Assembly (NCBI RefSeq): GCF_947500985.1
Contig: NZ_CANMTX010000005.1
Location: forward strand, 62,001 to 126,000
Source: an uncultured Maribacter sp.
GTDB lineage: Bacteria; Bacteroidota; Bacteroidia; Flavobacteriales; Flavobacteriaceae
DNA length: 64,000 bases
Direction of reading: 5' to 3'
The position numbers and the translations under genes were made by a program. The notes beneath the pieces were generated by a model. It ran no database searches, was not told the origin of the DNA, and was given only the letters and a program-made list of their open reading frames with translations. Below, piece by piece: positions 1-9,749 of this stretch. Each line of letters starts with the position of its first letter. Position 1 is the stretch's first letter.

Positions 1-2320
1 CCGGTAATTGGGGTGATGGCGTTTTCTTGGCTTCTGCCATTGTTCTTGTTGGCTCCATATCGCTATATCAAGATTCTAGAAGTAGAAAGGCTTTAGAAAA
101 TCTCGAAAACATTACCCACCCAAAAAGCAAGGTCATACGTAATGGTGCCGTTGTAGAAATTAATAGCCAAGATATTGTTGTTGGTGATTTTCTTATGGTT
201 GAAGAAGGTACTACCATTTCTGCGGATGGCGTTATAGTTCACTCAAATGATTTTTCTGTAAATGAATCCATATTAACCGGCGAATCACTTTCTGTATATA
301 AGGACGCCACAAGTACAGATAATTTAATTTTTACAGGAAGTACCGTTGCTAGCGGATTGGCAATTGCCCAAATTACAGCAATTGGCAACTTAACTAAACT
401 GGGGGAAATAGGCAAAAGCCTTGAAGACATCACCGAAGAAAAAACACCTTTGGAACTGAAGATTTTCAACTTCGTAAAATTAATGTCCATCTGGGGCGGC
501 GTTATATTTCTACTCGTTTGGGAATAAATTACCTGCGTTCTGGTATTGTACTCGACAGTTTACTTAAGGCATTGACCTTAGCCATGAGTATTTTACCTGA
601 AGAAATTCCTGTAGCATTTACCACTTTCATGGCATTAGGTGCGTGGCGATTAATGAAAATGGGAATCGTTGTAAAACAGATGAAGACCGTTGAAACCTTA
701 GGTAGTGCAACTGTTATTTGTACTGATAAAACTGGCACTATTACCCAAAACAAAATGGCTTTAGCCAAACTGTTCACATTAAAGACCGGTAACATAGTAA
801 ACACTAAAGATATTTTAGGCGATAATGAAAAAGAGCTTATAACTACTTCTATGTGGGCAAGTGAACCAATACCATTTGACCCTATGGAAATTGCCATACA
901 TAATGCATATGGTACCTTAACAGATAACGATGAGCGCCCCAATTATAAAATGGTTCATGAATACCCCTTAGGTGGTAAACCGCCAATGATGACCCATGTT
1001 TTCCAGGATGATGAGGGCAACCAAATCATTGCCGCTAAAGGTGCGCCTGAAGCTATTATAGCAGTAGCCAATCTTACTACTTCTGAAATTGAAATGATAC
1101 AAAACACACTTACCGAATTAGGTAAAGATGGGTATAGAATGCTTGCCGTGGGCATGGCGATATTTGAAGGAGAAGATTACCCAAAAGAGCAACAAGATTT
1201 TAAATTTGATTTTAAGGGAATTATCGCCTTCTACGACCCACCAAAAGAAAATATTTCACAAGTACTGAAGGACTTTGATAGTGCTGGCATACAAGTGAAA
1301 CTGGTTACTGGTGATAATGCTAATACCGCTATGGCAATCGCCAAACAAATCAATTTTAAAGGATACGAAAAATGTATTTCTGGCGATGAGTTAATGCAAC
1401 TAACAGATACCGAATTACAAGAAAAAGTAAAGCACATCAACGTATTCTCTAGAATGTTCCCCGATGCGAAACTGAGAATTGTAAATGCATTAAAGAAAAA
1501 CAATGAAGTTGTTGCCATGACCGGTGATGGTGTAAACGACGGTCCTGCTTTAAAGGCTTCACATATTGGTATTGCCATGGGTAAAAAAGGCACCGAAATT
1601 GCCAAGCAAGCGGCATCCCTTATTTTGGTTGATGATGACCTATCTAGAATGGTTGATGCCGTTGCCATGGGTAGAAAAATATACACCAACTTGAAAAAGG
1701 CTATTCAGTATATAATTTCTATACACATACCCATCATTCTTACTGTATTTATACCCTTGGCGTTACGGTGGATATATCCAAATATATTTTCACCCTCCCA
1801 TGTTATTATTTTAGAATTGATTATGGGTCCCACCTGCTCTATTATCTTTGAAAATGAACCTCTAGAGAAAAATCTTATGTTCAAAAAACCCAGACCTTTT
1901 TCAACTACTTTCTTTAACTATAAAGAACTAACTACAAGTGTTATACAAGGTTTAGCAATAACTATTGGTGCATTAACAATTTATCAATATACAGTGGCTG
2001 TTGGGTTCTCTGAGAATACGACTAGAACTATGGTTTTTACGATGTTAATAGTCGCCAATATCTTTTTGACTTTGGTCAATCGTTCTTTCTATTATTCCAT
2101 ATTTACAACCTTGAAATACAAGAATAATTTGGTTCCGCTAATTATAGGTCTAACTATCATTCTTTCCTTAGCGATAATCTATATACCTATGTTAGCCACC
2201 TTTTTTGAATTTGAAAGTCTAACGCTATCTCAGTTAGGTTTGACCATTCTTATAGGTGCCATCTCCGTTCTTTGGTACGAATTTGTAAAAGCAGCAAAAC
2301 GTACTAAGAAAAAGGTATAA
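1..2320 (+). pseudogene. Cation-transporting P-type ATPase, cut by window edge and frameshifted
   Basis: An integral-membrane P-type ATPase that uses ATP to move a cation; the ion cannot be told from sequence. The first piece (open from base 3 to 527) holds the actuator motif TGES. The second piece (from about 518) holds the M4 motif PEEIPVAF, the phosphorylation motif DKTGT, the hinge TGDGVNDGPALK and several C-terminal membrane helices. The two pieces join as ...FLLVW/GINYLRSG... if one G is added to the GGG at 519-522, so this is one gene with a -1 frameshift. The 5' end lies outside the window. It abuts the convergent upp stop codon with no gap. It could be real decay or a homopolymer sequencing error. 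Confidence 0.85.
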
Positions 2321-2974
2321 TTATAGCTTTTCGCCATATGCTAAATCACCAGCATCGCCTATACCTGGTATAATATAACCGCGAGCATTCAGTTCTGGAT
2401 CTACTGCGGCAATCCATAAATGAGTATCAGTTGGGAAAACACTTTTTACAAAGTCAATACCTAGTTGAGAGCCTATAACAGAGACAATATGAATTTGTTT
2501 AGGAGTGCCATGTTTTTTTAAACCTTCCAATACATTTTCTAAGGTTCTGCCTGTTGCTAACATAGGATCTGTAAGTACAAGTACTTTACCTTCTAAAGAT
2601 GGTGCCGCAAAATAGTCCACAATCACTTCAAAATTATCTTCATCACCTTCATGTTTTCTGAATGCGGATATGAATCCGTTTTCTGCAGTATCAAAATAGT
2701 TTAAAAGTCCTTGGTGCAGTGGTAAACCTGCTCTTAATATAGAACATATAACTACTTGATCTTGGATTAAGTGCATAGATTTATTTCCAAGCGGAGTTTC
2801 TATATTTTTAGAATTATAAGCAAGCTCTTTACTAAATTCATAACCTAAAATTTCTCCTATACGCTCAATATTTCTACGAAAGCGCATTGCATCTTTTTGT
2901 ATATGCGTGTCTCGTATTTCTGAAATAAACTGATTGAGAACTGAATTTTCGTCGCCTAAATTATGAATGATCAT
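2321..2974 (-). CDS. upp: Uracil phosphoribosyltransferase
   Basis: Cytoplasmic pyrimidine-salvage enzyme that makes UMP from uracil and PRPP. The 217 residues match the usual length of about 210. The PRPP-binding loop is visible as VLVLTDPMLATGRTL, and the uracil-binding C-terminal segment as GYIIPGIGDAGD. The start at 2974 gives the usual short N-terminal extension of Bacteroidota Upp. It is convergent with the P-type ATPase gene, the two stop codons being adjacent, and appears to be a single-gene unit. Its promoter lies in the intergenic region shared with the stress-protein cluster. Confidence 0.95.
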   Translation of the reverse strand: MIIHNLGDENSVLNQFISEIRDTHIQKDAMRFRRNIERIGEILGYEFSKELAYNSKNIETPLGNKSMHLIQDQVVICSILRAGLPLHQGLLNYFDTAENGFISAFRKHEGDEDNFEVIVDYFAAPSLEGKVLVLTDPMLATGRTLENVLEGLKKHGTPKQIHIVSVIGSQLGIDFVKSVFPTDTHLWIAAVDPELNARGYIIPGIGDAGDLAYGEKL

Positions 2975-3261
2975 GAATGCAATATTTTAATTCTAAGGTA
3001 CTGCTTTCAAAAATAAAACTTGTCATTATGAATATGGCTATTAATGACCTCATGTTTTATAAAAATATAATGAAATAGTGGACGACAATATATTCCCCAT
3101 ACCCTCTTCACCTAGATTTACGATTGTCTTTCTTTTTATTAAAATATTGAAAATTAACGTCTTAAAAGTAAAAGTTATGTTTTGCTTTTACTCCTCATGA
3201 TATTTATCATAGGTTTTTTTCACACCCTCCAATACTTTTAAAGTATCAATAATAGAAAGCT
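2975..3261. promoter_or_regulatory. Divergent control region between upp and the stress-protein cluster
   Basis: About 290 bases without a gene. It contains a 12-base motif AATGACCTCATG (3043-3054) whose reverse complement recurs upstream of the gene at 15671. An inverted repeat AGTAAAAG-N10-CTTTTACT lies at 3167-3192 and a CRP/FNR-like dyad at 3197-3210. A further dyad ATACTTT-T-AAAGTAT (3232-3246) lies close to the start codon at 3262. No convincing complete TTTG/TAnnTTTG promoter pair was found. Confidence 0.5.
3197..3210. promoter_or_regulatory. CRP/FNR-like dyad upstream of first universal stress gene
   Basis: ATGATATTTATCAT, core TGAT-N4-ATCA, ends 52 bases before the ATG at 3262. The FNR-type consensus is TTGAT-N4-ATCAA. 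The same 12-base core TGATATTTATCA recurs at 7811-7822, and a variant occurs at 6062-6073 at exactly the same distance from its start codon. The regulator itself is not in the window, so binding by an FNR/CRP protein is inference. Confidence 0.5.
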
Positions 3262-4107
3262 ATGAAAAATATTCTCATTCCTACAGATTTCTCGAGCAAT
3301 GCAGATCACGCGATTGCATATGCCCTTAATATTTTTAAGTGTGAGCGTACCAATTTTTACTTTATACATGCATATGCAGATGAAGTATATGGACCTTATC
3401 ATAAGGTAGACAAGGATACATTCGACAAACAAAAAAATAGTATTGCCGATGAATCTGAGAATAAATTACAAAAGCTTGTTGCCGATACGCAAACAAAAAC
3501 GCACAACCCGCTTCATAAATACGAGGCAATTTCATCTTTTGAATCTTTGGTTGATGCCATTAACGATTTTGCCGATTCAAATAATATCGACTTAATAATT
3601 ATGGGTACCAAAGGTAAAACCGCCAGTTCTAAAATCACCTTTGGTAGTAATACCGTACAAGTGTTCAAGTATGTAAAATGTCCGGTTTTGGCTGTACCTG
3701 ATCAATACGATTATAGTCAACCTAAGAAAATACTTTTCCCTAGTAACTACATGCTTCCTTATAAACGTCGAGAATTAAAACTGTTAGATATTATGGCAGG
3801 AGAATTCAAAGCAGAAGTTCTGAGCTTGTACATCTCTGATTTTGAAGATTTAAGCCTTAGACAACTAGATAACAAAAAATTCTTAGAAGAGTCATTGCCA
3901 AATGCTAGGTTGTCATTCGTAAGAACTGGAGTACATAATAGGGCAAATGCGATTACCGAATATATTAAAGAGAATGATATCGATTTACTAGTAATGGTAA
4001 ACTCAAGACATTCGTTTTTAGAAGATTTACTGTACCAATCTACTATTGATGAAATTGGTCTTTCACCTACTATTCCGTTTTTAGTATTGCAAAACCTACC
4101 CCGCTAA
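3262..4107 (+). CDS. Universal stress protein, tandem UspA domains (copy 1)
   Basis: Cytoplasmic 281-residue protein with two UspA folds, the first starting MKNILIPTDFSSNA. The ATP-binding signature G-x2-G-x9-G-(S/T) is intact in domain 1 (GTKGKTASSKITFGSN, around residue 115). Domain 2 ends in the family tail I(P)FLVLQN but lacks the signature. USPs bind ATP or other ligands and support survival under stress; no specific target can be given. It is the first of six paralogues and is followed 16 bases later by copy 2, so the two are probably cotranscribed. A CRP/FNR-like dyad sits upstream. Confidence 0.92.
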   Translation: MKNILIPTDFSSNADHAIAYALNIFKCERTNFYFIHAYADEVYGPYHKVDKDTFDKQKNSIADESENKLQKLVADTQTKTHNPLHKYEAISSFESLVDAINDFADSNNIDLIIMGTKGKTASSKITFGSNTVQVFKYVKCPVLAVPDQYDYSQPKKILFPSNYMLPYKRRELKLLDIMAGEFKAEVLSLYISDFEDLSLRQLDNKKFLEESLPNARLSFVRTGVHNRANAITEYIKENDIDLLVMVNSRHSFLEDLLYQSTIDEIGLSPTIPFLVLQNLPR

Positions 4108-4123
4108 CTAAAGTTATTCTACT

Positions 4124-4966
4124 ATGAAAAAGATACTCATTACTACAGATTTCTCAGATAATGCCTGGAACGCCATTTTTACAGCATTAAAAATATACAC
4201 AGAAGTAGATTGTCATTTTTACTTATTGCATGCTTATGAACCTACACCTTTAAATTTAATGGGTTCTAAAAGCCAACAAAGGTTGGGTGTTATATATGAT
4301 TCACTTTCAAAAAACTCTGTAGATGAACTAGAAGAAGTACTCTCATATCTTAAAATAAACCACAAAAATCCAAAGCATCAATTTACAGCACTTTCTAAAC
4401 CAGGTAATTTAGAAGATTCAGTAGAAGCCGTTTTGGACGAGAATGATATTGATATATTGATTATGGGTACGCAAGGTGCAACAGGCGCCAAAGAAGTTTT
4501 CTTAGGCAGTAACACTGTTAAGATATTAAATCTTATAACAAGCACACCCATTCTTGTGGTACCTACCGGTTTTAACTTTCAAAGTCTAAAAACACTATTT
4601 TTTGCAACTGATTTTAGTGCCCCTTACAAGAAAAATTTATTTGACTCTATTATTCAGCTTACCAAAATTTGGAATGCTAGTATTGAAGTGGTTCACGTAG
4701 CCATAGAATTTAATTTAAATGATCATCAAGAAGCACATAAAGAAGTTTTAAAAGAACGGTTGTCTGGATTTGATATTAAATTCAAGAACATACCTTTTGA
4801 AATCAATACTTCTAAAAGTATTGACACATATACCGAAGACAAAGATGATAGCTTCTTAGCTATACTACGCCATCAACATACTTTTTGGGAAAAAGTTATT
4901 GGTGAGGCAGTTGTAAAAAAGATTGCATTTCATTCTAAAATACCGGTCTTATTCTTACCCCAATAG
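4124..4966 (+). CDS. Universal stress protein, tandem UspA domains (copy 2)
   Basis: A 280-residue double UspA protein starting MKKILITTDFSDNAWNA. The nucleotide-binding signature GTQGATGAKEVFLGSN is in domain 1 at about residue 114. Domain 2 begins near KTLFFATDFS and has lost the glycine-rich signature, ending KIPVLFLPQ. It lies 16 bases after copy 1 and 34 bases before copy 3, in the same direction, with no promoter signal visible between. It probably acts as a dimeric or intramolecularly paired stress-response protein, as for the family; its ligand is unknown. Confidence 0.92.
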   Translation: MKKILITTDFSDNAWNAIFTALKIYTEVDCHFYLLHAYEPTPLNLMGSKSQQRLGVIYDSLSKNSVDELEEVLSYLKINHKNPKHQFTALSKPGNLEDSVEAVLDENDIDILIMGTQGATGAKEVFLGSNTVKILNLITSTPILVVPTGFNFQSLKTLFFATDFSAPYKKNLFDSIIQLTKIWNASIEVVHVAIEFNLNDHQEAHKEVLKERLSGFDIKFKNIPFEINTSKSIDTYTEDKDDSFLAILRHQHTFWEKVIGEAVVKKIAFHSKIPVLFLPQ

Positions 4967-5000
4967 CGCCGCATCTTTTCTAATACTTTAAACTATTATA

Positions 5001-5840
5001 ATGAAAAATATATTAATCCCTACAGATTTCTCTGATAATGCCTGGAACGCATTGGTTTACGGAATTTCCTTTTTCAAAAAGACACACTGTACCTTTCATA
5101 TTGTTCACGTTAATGCCATTGATACCAACGTTAGTGGTGAAGCTGCAATGTACATAGCACCAGATATTTTAGAATCCACAATATTGGCAGAAAGTAGAGA
5201 ACAACTTAAGGCCCTTAGTCAAAAAATAGAACAATTACCATTAAATGTAAAGCATGAATTTCATTTTAAAGCTATCTATGGTTTTTTAACTGATCAGCTT
5301 AAAGATTTGGTCAAAAAAAAGAGTATTGAACTTATAATTATGGGTACAAAAGGGGCTTCTGGTCTTAAATCTGTGTCTATGGGTAGTAATACCGGTAATG
5401 TTATTACAAAAGTGCCTTGCACACTAATGGCTGTACCAGAAGATGCTACCTATGAAAAAATTGAAGAAATTGGTTTTCCGTCTGATTTAAATTTAGCTTA
5501 TGATGTAAGAATACTAGATACCATTAAAGATATTATTCTCTTGAAAAAATCTGCATTAAGATTGTTGTATGTATCTAGCAAAGGAGAAGAACTAAACGCC
5601 AATCAAATAAAAATAAAAAACTTATTACTTGACTATTATAAAGAAACGGAATGTACTTTTCATGAAGTTACCGGCAAGCATATAGATGAGTCCGTTCAAT
5701 GTTTTACAGAAAGTAGAAATCTAGATATGTTGATAATGGTCGCCAAAAACCTTAATTTTTTAGAGCGTATTCTATTTAGACCTACTGTTGAAAAAATTAG
5801 CTACCATACCAAAGTGCCTTTTTTAGTCATTCACGAATAA
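5001..5840 (+). CDS. Universal stress protein, tandem UspA domains (copy 3)
   Basis: A 279-residue double UspA protein starting MKNILIPTDFSDNAWNA, nearly identical at its N-terminus to copy 2, which points to local duplication. Domain 1 has the ATP signature GTKGASGLKSVSMGSNTG. Domain 2 (from about residue 150, EEIGFPSDLN) lacks it and ends in the common tail HTKVPFLVIHE. It is the last gene of the first three-gene group. A 285-base gap with its own dyad follows before copy 4. Function by family only. Confidence 0.92.
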   Translation: MKNILIPTDFSDNAWNALVYGISFFKKTHCTFHIVHVNAIDTNVSGEAAMYIAPDILESTILAESREQLKALSQKIEQLPLNVKHEFHFKAIYGFLTDQLKDLVKKKSIELIIMGTKGASGLKSVSMGSNTGNVITKVPCTLMAVPEDATYEKIEEIGFPSDLNLAYDVRILDTIKDIILLKKSALRLLYVSSKGEELNANQIKIKNLLLDYYKETECTFHEVTGKHIDESVQCFTESRNLDMLIMVAKNLNFLERILFRPTVEKISYHTKVPFLVIHE

Positions 5841-6125
5841 TATGCAACAGCTAAAATAAAAGAATCATAAATGTTCTTTTATGGCTATTCTTATATTTTC
5901 AACTGGCATTAAATCTGTATGTCGCAAAGGGGTGTACCGTTACTAAAGAATATTAAAGCGGGTAGACCTGTTATTTTATATCATTTTACCATTCCATACC
6001 TCGTGAGCTTACCCAAGGTTGATTACTATTTAATAATAGCTATTAATAAAATCTTCCCTGATGACGAATATCATACTATTTGTAATCTTCTCTGATTACT
6101 TTTAAAATATCAAAATTATAGTACT
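5841..6125 (+). promoter_or_regulatory. Intergenic control region before fourth stress gene, with CRP/FNR-like dyad
   Basis: ATGACGAATATCAT at 6061-6074 (core TGAC-N4-ATCA) ends 52 bases before the ATG at 6126, the same distance as the dyad before copy 1. From the dyad to the ATG the two upstream regions align without gaps. They share TACTTTTAAA(A/G)TATCAA at 6097-6113 and 3233-3249. The rest of the gap shows no gene and no clear terminator. Confidence 0.5.
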
Positions 6126-6959
6126 ATGACACGTATTTTATTACCCACAGATTTCTCTAAAAATTCTCTAACGGCAATACATTATGCGCTGAAATTGTAT
6201 AAAGATTTAAAATGTACTTTTTATCTTTTAAATAGTTACATGCCGCCTGTATACCATACCGAATATTTAATGGGGAGTCCGGCACAAATAGGTCTTGGAG
6301 ATATTGTACAACAGAACTCTCTAGACAACCTTAAAAACCTGAAGAAAAAATTGCAAAAAGAGTTTGAAAATCCTTTACATACCTTCATTACACATTCTGC
6401 TCTAAATGTACTGTCTAGCGAAGTTACCAGAACTGTAGAAGCTGAAGGTATAGATATTGTTGTAATGGGAACACAAGGTGCTACTGGTGCACAAGAAATA
6501 TTATTGGGTACCAATACGGTGCATGTTATTAAAAATGCTAAATGCCCTGTTTTAATCATACCATCTGGTTTTGAATTTGAAGTACCAGAGCAAATACTTT
6601 TTCCTAATGATTTTGAAGTATCGCTAAATAAAAAGAGCTTGGCACAATTGCTAAAAATTACCAATTCTCATGTATCGCAGGTAAATGTCATGCATGTATA
6701 TACTGGTAATGACCTTACTCTTGTTCAAGAAAATAATAAAAAACAATTAGGTAAAGTACTATCTGAAAGCGGATTTTTTCATGAAGTAAGTAGTAACGAG
6801 ATTATTGCAGCGATAAATGAATTTCAGATAAAGCAAAAAATAAATTTGTTAGTCATGGTACAAAACAAGCATACCTTTTTAGAACGCTTGTTTATTGAGC
6901 CCGTAATTAAGAAAATAGGCTTTCATGTTACAGTACCATTTTTAGTAATTCCACAATAA
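6126..6959 (+). CDS. Universal stress protein, tandem UspA domains (copy 4)
   Basis: A 277-residue double UspA protein (MTRILLPTDFSKNSLTAI). The ATP signature GTQGATGAQEILLGTN is at about residue 115, with Thr replacing Ser in the last position, as the family allows. Domain 2 starts EQILFPNDFE and ends HVTVPFLVIPQ. It starts a second transcription unit with copy 5, which begins only 5 bases after its stop codon. A CRP/FNR-like dyad lies 52 bases upstream. Confidence 0.92.
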   Translation: MTRILLPTDFSKNSLTAIHYALKLYKDLKCTFYLLNSYMPPVYHTEYLMGSPAQIGLGDIVQQNSLDNLKNLKKKLQKEFENPLHTFITHSALNVLSSEVTRTVEAEGIDIVVMGTQGATGAQEILLGTNTVHVIKNAKCPVLIIPSGFEFEVPEQILFPNDFEVSLNKKSLAQLLKITNSHVSQVNVMHVYTGNDLTLVQENNKKQLGKVLSESGFFHEVSSNEIIAAINEFQIKQKINLLVMVQNKHTFLERLFIEPVIKKIGFHVTVPFLVIPQ

Positions 6960-6964
6960 AAACT

Positions 6965-7813
6965 ATGAAAATTAAAAACATACTTGTAGCAACAGATTTT
7001 TCTAATGAAGCCTATAACGCGCTGTTTTATGCTACCAAAATTTTTGCATCAACGGCATGTACATTTCATATAGTTCATGCCTATGATGATATTGTTCTGA
7101 GTGCAAAAAATGCGCTATTTACAGGTCAGAAAGAGATGGAGCATTTACAAAACCTATCTCAAGAAAACTTAACAAAAACAGCACATAAAATTGTACTTGA
7201 CACTGGTAATAAAATACATAAATTCGATACCATTTCTAGTAATGGTAGTCTTGCCAGTGTAATTTCTAAAACGATAGATACTCATGACATCGATTTGGTG
7301 GTAATGGGCAACAAAGGTAAAACGGGCCCCAAAGAATTATTTATGGGCAGCAATACCATACAAATTGCAAATACTATTACTACATGCCCTATTCTGGCCA
7401 TACCTAGAGAAATCGCCTTTAAACCTATTGAAGAAATCGCTTTTGTTACCGACTATAAAAAGGGTTGTACTAAAAGCTCTATTTCTACGCTATTAGACAT
7501 CGCATCAATTTCAGATGCATCTGTTGCAGTTCTGCATATTAATGAAGAGGAAGTAATGACTTCTAAACAGCTATCTAATCAAAAACTATTAGATACCTGC
7601 TTACTGAAAACACCGCACAGCTATGATGAGATTTGGAACTATGCCGATAGGGCAAATGTTATTCAAGATTTCATAGTCGAAAGAGAGATAAATATGTTGG
7701 CAATGGCATATCATAGAAGAAAATTCTTTGAACGTTTTTTACATGAGCCCGTAATTATGGATTTAAGTATTTATGCCACTATTCCGTTTCTAATTCTACC
7801 GGTACAAGACTGA
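6965..7813 (+). CDS. Universal stress protein, tandem UspA domains (copy 5)
   Basis: A 282-residue double UspA protein starting MKIKNILVATDFSNEAYNA. The domain-1 signature is GNKGKTGPKELFMGSN; domain 2 has lost it and ends YATIPFLILPVQD. It is tightly linked to copy 4. Its TGA stop codon is also the first three bases of the CRP/FNR-like dyad that precedes copy 6, so coding and regulatory sequence overlap here. Confidence 0.92.
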   Translation: MKIKNILVATDFSNEAYNALFYATKIFASTACTFHIVHAYDDIVLSAKNALFTGQKEMEHLQNLSQENLTKTAHKIVLDTGNKIHKFDTISSNGSLASVISKTIDTHDIDLVVMGNKGKTGPKELFMGSNTIQIANTITTCPILAIPREIAFKPIEEIAFVTDYKKGCTKSSISTLLDIASISDASVAVLHINEEEVMTSKQLSNQKLLDTCLLKTPHSYDEIWNYADRANVIQDFIVEREINMLAMAYHRRKFFERFLHEPVIMDLSIYATIPFLILPVQD

Positions 7814-7822
7814 TATTTATCA
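7811..7822. promoter_or_regulatory. CRP/FNR-like dyad overlapping stop codon, upstream of sixth stress gene
   Basis: TGATATTTATCA, identical to the core at 3198-3209. It begins with the TGA stop codon of the preceding gene and ends 55 bases before the ATG at 7878. Recurrence of an exact 12-mer dyad at a similar promoter distance supports function; the identity of the binding protein is inferred. Confidence 0.5.
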
Positions 7823-7877
7823 TTGTAATTCAATTAACTAGACAATATATTTATAGAACAATCTAAATCATTTAACA

Positions 7878-8717
7878 ATGAATAAGCGTATTTTAATACC
7901 TACAGATTTCTCTAAAAATGCCTTAAATGCAATTAGATACACCATTGATTTATATGCTAAACTAAACTGTGATTTCTATTTTTTGAACGTATTCAGTTTT
8001 GATAAATACACAACTAATAATTTAAGTATACCAGAAGAAGGTAGTGCTGTATTTGAACAAGCTAAGGAGGATTGCGAAAATAACTTTGTAAAGCTTCTAG
8101 ATACCTTAGCATTGCACCCAGACAACCTCAAGCACAATTATTACATTGAATCATCTTATAGTTTTCTTTCTGAAGCTATACAGAAAATTATTACTGAAAA
8201 AGATATTGATTTAGTTGCCATGGGAACCAAAGGTGCTACAGGATCAAAAGGTGTTCTATTTGGTAGTAATACAGTTATGACTATGGAAAAAATAAGGGAA
8301 TGCCCCGTATTGGCTATACCCGAACATGTATCTTTTATGTGTCCTAAAGAGATTGTTTTTCCGACAGATTTTAAAGACGCTTATAAACGATCGGAGTTTA
8401 GATACCTTATAGAATTGGCTAAAATGCATAATGCTGAAATTGCCATATTACATCTAGAAAAGAATAAAGAACTTACTGAAACCCAACTAAGCAATAAGCA
8501 ATTATTATCATCAATATTAAGTGAGACTGCACACCAATTTCACACACTTACCGAAAAGAATTTGGGTAAAGGTATACAGAGCTTTGTTGAAAGTAGAGAA
8601 AGTGATATGGTGTCTTTCATAAACCGTAAACATTTCTTTTTTGGTAATGTTTTCTCTAGACCCTTAATTAAAGAAATTGGTTATGATAGTGATGTACCTA
8701 TTCTAGCATTACATTAA
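7878..8717 (+). CDS. Universal stress protein, tandem UspA domains (copy 6)
   Basis: A 279-residue double UspA protein starting MNKRILIPTDFSKNALNAI. The ATP signature GTKGATGSKGVLFGSN is near residue 116; domain 2 is degenerate, as in the other five. It has its own upstream dyad at 7811-7822. Two hairpins follow, the second a good intrinsic terminator, so it is probably monocistronic. It is the last member of the six-gene array. Confidence 0.92.
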   Translation: MNKRILIPTDFSKNALNAIRYTIDLYAKLNCDFYFLNVFSFDKYTTNNLSIPEEGSAVFEQAKEDCENNFVKLLDTLALHPDNLKHNYYIESSYSFLSEAIQKIITEKDIDLVAMGTKGATGSKGVLFGSNTVMTMEKIRECPVLAIPEHVSFMCPKEIVFPTDFKDAYKRSEFRYLIELAKMHNAEIAILHLEKNKELTETQLSNKQLLSSILSETAHQFHTLTEKNLGKGIQSFVESRESDMVSFINRKHFFFGNVFSRPLIKEIGYDSDVPILALH

Positions 8718-8767
8718 TATGTTTCTAGAATTGATACGTACCTACAAATAAAATTATTATAAATTAT

Positions 8768-8838
8768 TTTAGACATCTTTGGTTGGTTGATGTCTAAAGT
8801 TAAACCGTCAAAGAATTCGCTTCATTGGCGGTTTTTTT
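8768..8838 (+). terminator. Two hairpins with intrinsic terminator after the stress-protein array
   Basis: Hairpin 1 is TTTAGACATC (8768-8777) pairing with GATGTCTAAA (8789-8798) around an 11-base loop. Hairpin 2 is AAACCGTCAA (8802-8811) pairing with TTGGCGGTTT (8825-8834) with one mismatch, followed by a T-run to 8838. Hairpin 2 is a standard intrinsic terminator. The first, perfect 10-bp stem is not needed for termination and could be a separate structural element. Confidence 0.75.
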
Positions 8839-8849
8839 AAATAATCTAT

Positions 8850-9748
8850 ATGGATACATTTTCGAGCTTATTAGAGAATACAACGCTAATTAAAATGGTT
8901 AAGTTAATTGCGTGGATACTATTTATAGTTTTCATTATCAGCTTTGTAAGAAAAACACTTAAAAAAAGAATTGAAGATGTTTCTATTAGATACAAAGCAC
9001 AAAAAAGTGTTGAAATTGTTGGCTATGTACTTATAATCTTCTTAGTTCTAATGGCATTTACAGTCGACAGTTTTAAAGATTACACCATAATTATCGGCTT
9101 ATTTACTGCTGGTATTACCTTCACCTTACAAGAACTGATATTAAGCATCGCAGGTTTTTTTATATTTTTTTCGTTCGCGTATATAAACCTGGTGATCGTA
9201 TTGAAATCAATAATATAAAAGGTGATGTTATTGATATTGACAGTATTTACACCACTATTATGGAAATGGGAGAATGGGTTAGCAGTGACAACTATTCGGG
9301 TAGAATTGTAAAAATTAGTAATGCTTTTGTTTTTAAAGGTCTAATTAAGAATTACTCGATGGATTTTCCTTTCGTTTGGGACGAACTGAACATTCTCATC
9401 ACTTGTGGTTCTGATACTGAACTTGCCAAAACTCTTATGCTTAATACCGCCAATGAATTTCTATCTGATTACACAGAAAAATCGAAAGCCAAATGGCAAC
9501 AAATGGTAGCTCATTATTATATAGAAGATGCAACGATTGAACCGACGATAGCCATGAATCTTACCGATAATTGGATACAATTAAATCTAAGATATATAAC
9601 AGATTATAAAAGAAGAAGAAATACAAAACAGACGTTATTTCAACATATAGAAAAAGCGATTTCTAATACAAATGGTAAAGTAACCCTAGCTTCTACTACA
9701 TTACAATTACTAGAGGTACCACCGCTTAATGTTAAGCTAAAAAAGTAA
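8850..9748 (+). pseudogene. MscS-family mechanosensitive channel, frameshifted
   Basis: A small inner-membrane MscS-type channel protein of about 300 residues. The first piece (8850-9218) has N-terminal membrane helices and the start of the pore-lining segment (FTAGITFTLQELILSIAGFF). The second frame resumes at about 9172 as VRVYKPGDRIEINNIKGDVI, the typical MscS beta-domain, and runs to 9748. Adding one T to either seven-T run (9155-9161 or 9165-9171) restores one continuous protein. This is either a -1 frameshift mutation or a homopolymer miscall. It lies in a same-strand run with the stress genes and the ATP-cone nuclease. Confidence 0.85.
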
Positions 9749-9749
9749 T

